Part shown: piece after piece, positions 55,729-64,000 of the stretch
Position numbering within the stretch: the first letter of the stretch is position 1
How the letters are laid out: each line of letters begins with the position of its first letter
NCBI RefSeq assembly: GCF_029168945.1
Contig: NC_083602.1
Coordinates: 72,746,600 to 72,810,599 of the forward strand
Reading direction: 5' to 3'
DNA: 64,000 bases
Source of the DNA: Cannabis sativa
Lineage: Eukaryota; Streptophyta; Magnoliopsida; Rosales; Cannabaceae
The notes under the pieces: model-generated
Database searches by the model: none
The model's input: only the letters and a program-made list of their open reading frames with translations
Told to the model about the DNA's origin: nothing
Translations under genes and position numbers: made by a program

Positions 55729-55794
55729 TTTTGGTGCTTTCATTGAGAGAAGAATCAAGAATCGTTCTTCATTAAAAATCTAACCACAAGTACT

Positions 55795-56532
55795 ATGGTG
55801 GTACAGACTCGTAGGGGCCTGGTTGATCCAACTAATTCACAGGCGGTGGATCCTGCATTGCAAAACCCAGGAAATGCAAGGGTTTTGCCAGCTGTTCATC
55901 TTGAACAGCCGTCGAACGTAGGTCATGGTGTGATGACTCCTGTAGATGAAATCGCGCCTGGTGTGTAAAAGACTGGGAATACCAACACAGTCATCCCACC
56001 CACTACCAACGTTCGAACAACCATTGGAGATGATACTGAAATTCAAAACCTCTGTGCTGCTCTTAGACTCATGCAAGGTCATACCAATACCTTACATCAT
56101 GATTAGGAGGAACTCCGCGCTGTGGTAAATCTCGCATTCGAGGAACAAAGACGCATGTTTGCCGAGTGGAGAACAAAGAGATGGAAGCATTAAGGGCTCA
56201 TCATACTGAGATTAAAAATCGTAGTCGGCAAGCTACTGTGCTGATACGAAAAAACCTACTAAACTGTAGGACAGCAACCTTCGAGTGTCATCCCCCTGGG
56301 TGAGACGGACGAAGATCCAGCGATGAATACTTCCCAGACTATAAATGGTCAGCCGCCAAATCCCTGGTCACAAGTTTCGCTTGTGGGCCTAGCGGTAGGC
56401 GAGCAGACTTTGTCAAGTAATTCATCAGGAGAGGTCATACCTGATAGTTCCAACCAGGTTAACGGTGCCATTCAACTTGCCAACCAAGCGAATCAGTCGC
56501 TGAGATAGCCAGGCGCTTCCATATTCGATAGG
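55795..56532 (+). pseudogene. Second Tat element, gag N-terminus
   Basis: Starts MVVQTRRGLVDPTNSQAVDP. It has TAA at 55966 and TAG at 56104, both CAA/CAG in the other copy. GHTNTLHHD and EELRAVVNLAFEEQRRMFAE follow, then a one-base loss near 56170 and Pro/Gln-rich text in changing frames. It keeps the same order as 41491-38761. Confidence 0.87.
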
Positions 56533-57576
56533 TTGGAGACAACTCATGACCTAGAAAGCAATCTAAACAGAAGGACAGGACTTGACGATCAATTTGTCAC
56601 GACAATCGCACAGCCCGGAGCCCGTGATCAAATTCACGCTAAAAAAGATACTGTTGTGATTCAAATTGACCAAAATGTTGAGCAGGTCAGTCCAGTTGTG
56701 CAGGCACCACTAGACGAGCTAAAAAATATGTTCCAAGGCATGGCGGGACAGAGAAATAATGATCTCGAGCTAGACCGAGCACGTGGAACTTCCTTCTCTC
56801 TCGAAATAAATCTTTTGGCAATGCCCCACAAGTTTAAAATGCCAACTTGGAAAATGTACACAGGAAGAGAAGATCCTCTTTCCCACCTCAAGTACTTTAA
56901 AATGCAAATGGATTTTCAGGGGGTACGAGGGGATGTGTGTTGCAGAATCTTTCCTGCTACCCTTTCGGAAGCCGCCCAGCAATGGTATTTCAAGTTGGCC
57001 CGTAGAAAGTTCAACTCATGGAAAACCTTCTCTTCGAAATTCCATGCACAGTTCTCCTCCTCTTGCCAACTTCCGTTGCATCTGGGAGATTTGCTCGAAG
57101 TCAAGCAAAGACCAGGTGAGCCTTTCCGAGCATACATCAGCAGATTCATGACGGAGGCGACCAAAGTTTCACGGGTAATTGAAGATGGAAAGTTGTTCGC
57201 GATACTGGGGGGCATTGAAGTCGTTGGTGAACTTTGGAAGGACATAAGGAAGAACGACCCGATAGACTCAATGAGTGACTTTCTTGACCATGTTAAGGGC
57301 TTCATCAAGCTCGAAGAAGCTATTCAACGAGCGGAAGGTGAGCAAAAGCCTGGCAAGTCAAAGGCTCTTTCCACTGGAACGTCTGCCCAACTCCCCCAGT
57401 ACCCAAATAATTCAAGCTCAAATGGTAAACGTTCCAACAACAACAACAGGCAAGGGAATGGGAAGAAGGGATGGTTCGCCGACAAATCCGAGCAAGCTCC
57501 CCATGAGAGTCAAGCAAAGTACACTGCATTTACCATCTTGACTGAAGACATAGAAAGTGTTTACATGGCTACTTAG
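56533..57576 (+). pseudogene. Second Tat element, gag main domain
   Basis: 347 residues without interruption: VQAPLDELKNMFQGMAGQRN, MPHKFKMPTWKMYTGREDPL, SHLKYFKMQMDFQGVRGDVC, then LSEAAQQWYFKLARRKFNSW, SSCQLPLHLGDLLEVKQRPG, EPFRAYISRFMTEATKVSRV, FIKLEEAIQRAEGEQKPGKS and the Asn/Gly/Lys linker. This is the capsid-type retrotransposon gag fold. It shows the frame where the minus-strand copy is shifted (near 38430). It ends at TAG (57574-57576), where the other copy has Gln in MATQPLAP. Confidence 0.92.
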
Positions 57577-58396
57577 TCGCTGGCCCCATATAAGAAGCCC
57601 GGGCCCATGAAGAAAGATGTCAGCAAGAGAGACATGACAAAGTTTTGTCATTTCCATGGAGACTACGGCCACGACACAAACGAATGCAACAACCTGAAGC
57701 GGGAAATTGAATTCATGATAAGGAAAAACAACCCACACCGGTAGATGGACATCTGCAAGTCATCGTTGGAGGCCCGCATATTGCTGGAGATTTGGGCAAA
57801 GCTCGGGAGAGGTATGCCCGAACAGCGCAGCACAAACAAGAGAAAGTTATCCTAGCCTTAGAAGAAAGGAAGCCCAAATTTCCACGAGCAGGAGGGCCTA
57901 CCATAACCTTCAACGATGAAGACGCTGTCAAAATCAGATTTCCGCACAACGACCCGCTGGTCGTGGAAGTCCAAATAGCTAATAAAATGGTGGCCATAAC
58001 CATGATTGATAACGGAGCCTCTTCCAATATCTTGTTCAAAACTGCTTATGAAAAGATGGAACTTTAGCGCAAGGATCTAACCCCATGTCTCCTGCCTGTC
58101 TATGGTTTCTTCGGCCAAGGAGTGGCTCCTCCATGACAAATTCGCCTACCCCTCACTGTTGGACAAGCTCCGATGAGCATGACTATCATGGCACAATTCC
58201 TGGTGTTAGATGTTCCTTCAACTTTAAATGTAATGCTAGGCCGACCAGCCTTGTATGACTTAAAGGCTGTCACATCGATATTCCATTCGTGCCTGAAGTT
58301 TCCAACAAAGAATGGGGTAGGGTGTCTGAGAGGAAACCAACAGACTGCTCGGGAATGTTATAACCTTGTAGTGGACAAGGCTAAGAAGGAAGTATC
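57577..58396 (+). pseudogene. Second Tat element, zinc knuckle and protease
   Basis: Knuckle KFCHFHGDYGHDTNECNNLK (57643 on), then a deletion of roughly 70 bp relative to the other copy after RKNNPH (57740). The frame continues VDGHLQVIVGGPHIAGDLGK, ARERYARTAQHKQEKVILAL, AVKIRFPHNDPLVVEVQIAN, AITMIDNGASSNILFKTAYE (protease D-N-G), stop at 58065, LPVYGFFGQGVAP, LVLDVPSTLNVMLGRPALYD, FHSCLKFPTKNGVGCLRGNQ. Copia E cuts it after LVVDKAKKEVS. Confidence 0.9.
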
Positions 58397-60302
58397 TGTT
58401 GGAAATTATTTTACCAGGATCTTAGATCTACTCACAAGTATGTTGATTAACACCCTAAATATGAACTTCTAAAACGATTATGAAATAAACACATATAAAG
58501 TATTAGAAACCTTACATTGGGTGCAGCGGAATTAAATGTCTCCTTCCGTTCAGATCTCTAACCCTTGTATCCTTTCTGTCACAGAGTATTATCAAGATCT
58601 GAACCTGGATCTCTTTCTCTCCTTCTTTAGTGCTGAAACTCCTTCTTGTTGAATGTCTTTCTTTACGATCTTCCTCACTATGATTAAGGTATCACTTGCT
58701 ATGTGTGGGCACTACTCTAATCACTAAGTGGTTTAGAAATTTCAAGGAAGAAGAAAGAGAAGAAGGTGGCGGCTAGGTATAGAGAGAGAAGGCTCAGGTT
58801 TTTCTCTGAAGGAAATTAGAAGTAAAAGTGTAATTTTCCTAAAGCCTTCACTATCTATTTATAGCATTCCACTAGGGTTAGGTTTGAATTATTTGGCATT
58901 AAAATAATGAAAAATACCAGATGACAAAACATATAAAAGTGGCCGGCCTAGGCAATATGGATTTCGGCCTCACTTTTTGCAATTTTGCAGTTTTATCATT
59001 TCTGCATCTCATTTTCTCAAAAACGCCAATTTTCAAATTCAACCATTTAAATGCCAATTCTAACTATTTAATAACTATAAAGAATTATTAAATAATATTG
59101 TCATTTATCATATTTATTAATTGAACCATACAAAGTATCATAATTAACAAATATGCCCTAAAAACTCTTTCTTTACAATTTTGCCCTTACTTAGTGAAAA
59201 ATTCACAAATAGACATAGTCTAATTTGAGAATTATAATTGATTAATCAAAACAAATTAAATGAGTCTTACAAGTAATATTATCTCAACTAGTGGGGGGAC
59301 CATGGGTCTATATAACCGAGCTTCCAATAAGCAGATCAAGAATTTATAACCTAAATTCACTGACTTATTAATTATTCGTTGAATCCACGCATAGAACTTA
59401 GAATTGCACTCTCAGTATATAGAATGCTCTATATGTTCCACCATATAGACACATCATTAGGTATCCATTGTTATAATCCTAATTTGATCAATGATCCTCT
59501 ATATGAATGATCTACACTGTAAAGGGATTAGGTTACTGTTACACCCTACAATATATTTTATCCTTAAAACACTTAACCCCGTGTAAATGATATTTCAGCT
59601 TATGTGAAATGAGTACTCCACCATTTATTTTCGTTTGGTCAAGCTCAAAGGAGATCATCCTTTACTTACTATTCGCCAGATAGAAGCTATAGATTCCATG
59701 TTTATGTTAGTGCTCCCACTCAATTGCACTACCGTGTTCCCAAAATGTACATATCACCCTGACCCAAAAGTAGGCTTAACTAACAAATCAAAGAACACGA
59801 ATAACCTCTTGAGATTGAGCCTAATCATAACAGGATTAAGATCATTTGATCTAGGATCAACTAGGCGATATTGACTTGAATAGATATTACGGTAAGTTTA
59901 ATAAATCTAAGTCAAAGTTCAATATCGGTCCCTTCCGATGCATACTCCATGCATCCAACCTGAGCTTTACTTTAACCAATGCTCTGGAAAGAACATAGCA
60001 TTTCTCCAAATGCAAGTAAACTCTGTTGTAGATTATCATATCAGTAAAACCCTATGTCTGATAAATCTAGGAAACTTTATTCACATAGTCATGTTTACTT
60101 TCCAATGTGTTGACAACACAATAAACAGGATCAAGTATGTGAAAAGGGTTTTCAAATGAATTTATAAATCAAATAGACAAGAAATTGATAAGATGAACCA
60201 AAACATACACAAATGAATAAAAAATACTTCTGCTTCTTTATTGATGTTGAATAAAATGGATTACATTGAAATGGAGTTTTATTTAGGGCATAAAACCCAA
60301 CA
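58397..60302 (-). repeat. 3' LTR of Copia E
   Basis: 1906 bp, plus-strand TGTTGGAAATTATT to AAAACCCAACA. TATA box reversed at 58855-58864. Close relative of the solo LTR at 39383-41275 and of the Copia D LTRs. Short ORFs in it also occur in those LTRs and are not genes. Confidence 0.95.
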
Positions 60303-62600
60303 AACTCCCACTTGCACTAATATAAAACAAAAAGTGCATTTCAAATAATCTCAACACCTTGATATACAAATCAAGTGTAGTAGTAGTAAACTCCTCGTAA
60401 TAGGATCTGAAAGGTTGAATTAAACACAACCTTTTCTCCACCATTACTCTTCCTTAATCACAAAATCATTGATAATGTGAAATTCCTCTCTATATGTCTA
60501 CTCTTTTTGGGATACTGAATTCTATACCTTTGGCAACTACTTTTGGTTAATCAGGAAAGAACACTAGTGGTTAAGGCAATTTGGAATGGTGCCAAAAATG
60601 TATAGAACTTTCCTTAGACTGAATAAGTAGCTTTCCTGCAACTTTAACATTCAGTCCCTTTCTGGTAGACCTAGAGACTTCAGATAGGTTTTTACACTTC
60701 TCCAAAATCACTATTCCACCCCCAGAGTAATCACCATCTTATCAGCAGACTTTCTAACACAAAGGCAAGTCTTGAAATCTGATGTGGTGTAGTCTAAGAG
60801 TTTTAAAGACACTCTTATTGACTAACATATAGTTCCTCTTCTTAATCTTAAGATTTACTTGATTGTCTTTCAATGTTCCTCTCCTGTATTAATCTGATAC
60901 TTACTCATTACTCCCACTCAACAGCAGGTGTCTGGTCTAAGCCATACTAAAGCATGTCTGAGACCTCTCACTGTTGATATAAGAAATTCTTTCATGGCTT
61001 TATCTTTTCTGGAATAGTTGAGACTTTTCCTTAGATAAAATCTATGCCTAGAAGTCGAGAAGCTTCTATAGATTGTCATTAGAAAGAAAATGCTTTAGCA
61101 TCTTACTAAAGTAAGTTGCTTGCATTAGAGTAAGTAATTACCAGGTATATCAAAAGCCATAGGTTTAGATAAACTCAAACCTATAATACTAGGAACAGGA
61201 AGTTTTGTTAAGTCCATTGAATAGATTTGTACACGAAACTTCCTTTTATGTCCTTGTAATAGAAACTTTTAGGTTATTCCATGTGAATGGATTAAACTAT
61301 TGTTCTATTGGCTTTTCTTCTTAGTTTCTTATCTTGACAATCCATTACTTGTTTAAACTCACAATGGATTTTCATCACTAGTGTCTTCCAAGTCATAAGA
61401 AGGTGAGTTCCTAGAAACTCTCCCACTACGACAAGGTACCGTGAATTATGTCTAAGAAAACTAAATGGTATTGACCTCTTCGGTTGTGACAAGACAACAG
61501 AGGCAGTGGGATCATCATATGTCATATAAGATGATAGAACACTTTTGGAATCAAGAAAAATATCTCCTTTATTTTCTACTTTATTTTCAGACTTAGTCAT
61601 TATCTGGGAAAAGTATCTATTGACTATGGGATGGTCCACCCCTAATCAATTAGAATAGCTAACAAACATGCAAACCATGGTTAACAGTTCTAGCTTTTCT
61701 TAAGATTTTGATTAGGTCATCCATGAATCTAGTAATGATTTACTTTAAGTATACAACCATTGCATCATTCTGAAATTGTATTACCATAGAAGGATTTAGG
61801 CAACGACTAGTAACTAATCATCAATATGCAAATCGAAATTTCTGGGGAGGTAAGTTTGGATATAATTCAAAAAATCAAATTAATGATCTTTGAACTGCAT
61901 ATCTACTAACTATTTCTCCACCCCTATCAGTTCGCAAGATCTTTAACCACTTACCTTAATGGTTTTCCACCATTGCTAGAAATTAATGAAATTTTTCAAA
62001 CATTTCAAATTTCTTTGCATAAGGTATAATCTAGAGTTATTGTTTTAAGAATACAACGAAAAACTCATATCCACCCTTGAATGTACATCCATCTACGAAT
62101 GAGATGAACAACTTTCAGTGGATATAGGCATATTAACTCTTTGCAGAGATTGATCTTGTCAAAACCACTATGAACAAGATACAAATGCCATAGATTAAAA
62201 AAAAATGTGGTTGTGTCTTTTTGATGACTTAGGTTTAGTTACATCAAAGAGTTCTTAGAATACTGCAAGTGGATCCTGGTCACAGAATATTAAACTCAAA
62301 TTCCATACAGTTTGAAACCAATGATAGAAGATGGATATTAAACACTTGTGAAAGTGTAACTGTATTGTAACCTGGAATTAGAAATATAAGAAAATTTCTG
62401 TTTGGAATCTAAAATTAAAGTCAAAGACTTAAATTTATGCCAAATATAATGAGTAATTCTTTCTTGGACCACAACTACTAATATAACTCTAAGTCTGAAT
62501 TGCCCAGACAAGTAGGAGATTTCTAAGATTGAGGACTTATATCATTGTGGAATAAAATTTCGGGAAAATAATCAAAAATGTCATTCAATTTTTTAAGAGA
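60303..62600 (-). pseudogene. Decayed Copia pol of element E
   Basis: No long frame, but alignable in patches with Copia D pol: 60700-60760 (GGGGTGGAATAGT-type RNase H text), 60960-61060 (connection), 61400-61450, 61650-61760 (integrase end: AACAAACATGCAAACC), and 61880-62040 (integrase TDRGGEY region: CACCCCTATCAGTTCGCAAG). Gag is not found. Patches are shared with Copia A's remnant, pointing to a common non-autonomous ancestor. Confidence 0.72.
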
Positions 62601-64000
62601 AAAAATAGAATGACATGAAATGATATATGGACCATTCATCCAATGATATGTTATTGAGCTAATTTGAAATGAATAAGCTAAGAGGAATTAGGATAATTTC
62701 GTTTATAAATAAGAATCCAACGATGCTTCGATTAACGAGAGTCAAAGTAATCTTATTTATACAATCTTCTTGTTTCATATTGTAAAAATACTAGTCTAAG
62801 GTGTCATCAATTGATGAACAGCTAGATGTTGCATATACAATATTTATCTTTCGAGATCTAACACTATTATGTATGTCTAACGGTGAAAATCCATTAGGGA
62901 TTTATCTCATTAGATAAACAAACCAAGTTAGACCAACAATGAAGATTCGAAATTAAACTACAATTTAAAAACAGAAAATAACATGGTTCAATATAAATTC
63001 ATACACAATTCAGAATTATTAAACATATAGCAAGTAGGAATGACAAGTGAAAATACTAAAACATACAATCCTAAATAATTTCCAGGGTTTTCAACAAACT
63101 GATATCAGTGTCCCGTTTAGGCGAGAGTCAAAGCTACCATCCATTGAATAGAGTTGTCAGCTCATCTAAAATGTTAAACATTCTAGCAACCTTTTATTCG
63201 ATCAAGATTGGAATCTAGCGTTGTCCCGTTTAGGCGAGAGTCAAGGCTATTCTATCTTATGAGCTTCTACCATTGTTTCATATTTTGCAAGTCAAATACA
63301 GTCGCCACCATTAGGGTGATCCATACCATATAAAACACTTACAAAGCTACTTATCTTTCGAGATTAAATGGTGCGAACTTGCTAATGAACGTTCCTCCAT
63401 TAGGGAGGATTACTCACTAAAACAAACGCTATGTAAAACCAACAATGGAGATCGAATATCTTAATAATAATAAAGCTCATTCTTTAAAATGTATTTTCAT
63501 TATTATTTATAAAAAAATTATTCATTAAATATCGAATTTATTCATTTAAATTCTAAATTAGAATTTAATTTAATATTTATAAAATTATACTTAGATGGTG
63601 ATTGAAATAAATTGAATTATTTCCATCACAGTAGTAATTTTGATACATAAATATTAAGAAAATTATTTAAGTTGTATTAATTTAAATTAATTTGCAACTC
63701 AAAATAAATTCTCATGAGAATATATTTATTGTATTTTGAAAAAGAAAGTATAAAAACTTTATATTTTGGAAATACTTAAATAATAATTACTTAGAAAAAT
63801 ACTTCAAGCAAAAATATCACCTATTTAGATTTTCCTTTGACTAATTGATTCAATTTCTAATAATATACTTTAATTCATTTATTTTAAATTAATCAATAAA
63901 TGAAAAAATCATTGATTTAATTTGGTCCAAGAATTAATTAAAATAAATAATTAATTTACAACTTAATCTATTTTTCAAGATAAATTCAAAATCATCTTGC
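62600..64000 (-). other. Leader of Copia E with CCTAA array
   Basis: AT-rich leader with four CCTAA units at 63109-63130, 63222-63243, 63301-63320 and 63391-63412 (minus-strand sense). An extra diverged set lies at 62700-62905, including a perfect AAATCC/GGATTT stem around the same five-base loop (62887-62903). An acceptor-like CTACAATTT (TTG-TAG on the minus strand) is near 62957-62965. It aligns closely with the Copia A leader. Confidence 0.72.

Larger units (their letters stand above)
55096..58396 (+). mobile_element. Second Tat element (5' part), plus strand
   Basis: Same family as the minus-strand element at 5830-42188: the LTR (633 bp), PBS and gag are alignable throughout. It is interrupted at 58397 by Copia E; the rest is off-window. 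Left flank GTAGT (55091-55095). Several stops are at places where the other copy has a Gln codon (for example 55966-55968 TAA and 56104-56106 TAG). Confidence 0.9.
58397..64000 (-). mobile_element. Copia element E, 3' LTR and internal part
   Basis: The minus-strand element begins (its 3' end) at 58397; the 5' end is off-window. LTR 58397-60302, PPT at 60303, decayed pol to about 62600, a degenerate partial leader copy (62690-62960), then the leader (62960 to the window end). Flank GTATC (58392-58396). The LTR is of the D type but the internal part is of the A type: the last kilobase aligns closely with 16790-17740 of Copia A. Confidence 0.88.

Noticed and set aside
1..64000. tRNA, rRNA or other RNA genes
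   Set aside because: None seen; tRNA-like words are the primer binding sites of LTR elements.

Overview
This window comes from a repeat-rich plant nuclear genome. I judge it to be a eudicot from the retrotransposon lineages present, but I cannot name the species. I see no convincing host gene. Almost every base belongs to transposable elements nested inside one another, and most boundaries can be fixed by TG...CA LTR ends, primer binding sites (PBS), polypurine tracts (PPT) and target-site duplications (TSD).

Layout. (1) 1-5829 (+) is the 3' part of a Ty3/gypsy chromovirus of Tekay/Del type, with gag knuckle, protease, RT, RNase H, integrase, chromodomain and a 2.2 kb 3' LTR. (2) 5830-42188 (-) is one Ty3/gypsy element of the Tat lineage, cut into five blocks: 5830-10429, 12292-12337, about 22783-25105, 36977-39382 and 41281-42188. 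It reads from its 5' LTR (41558-42188) leftward through gag, protease, RT, RNase H and integrase. Beyond integrase lies an additional spliced ORF on the opposite strand (6386-9041, +) whose N-terminus resembles the histone H3 tail. (3) Insertions into that Tat element are a solo Copia LTR (10430-12286, TSD AAAAG), a rearranged Copia element A (12338-about 22782), a non-autonomous CACTA transposon (25106-36973, TSD ATT) that carries a young full-length Copia element D (25362-35461, TSD TTATG), and a solo Copia LTR (39383-41275, TSD ATGAA). (4) 42189-42938 is an LTR fragment into which the Tat element jumped. (5) 42939-43171 and 52942-53092 are an older Copia LTR remnant, split by a complete but decayed Tat-like Ty3/gypsy element B (43172-52941, TSD GATAT). 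(6) 53122-55095 is part of a second CACTA-like element carrying a solo LTR with an internal minisatellite (53558-54921, TSD ACAAC). (7) 55096-58396 (+) is the 5' part of a second copy of the Tat family, interrupted at 58397 by Copia element E (-), which runs off the right end.

How it works together. The Copia elements encode (or once encoded) gag, protease, integrase and RT/RNase H. The Ty3/gypsy elements have the order gag, protease, RT, RNase H (plus a second RNase H in the Tat lineage), integrase. No element here has intact reading frames, so none looks autonomous. Even the youngest one (D, 4 differences between two 1893-bp LTRs) lacks gag and has frameshifts, which implies mobilisation in trans.

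Most notable: the H3-tail-like start of the Tat antisense ORF; a four-unit hairpin-like CCTAA array in the Copia leaders, with stems that change while the loop stays constant; and a likely mosaic Copia element with the LTR of one family and the leader of another.
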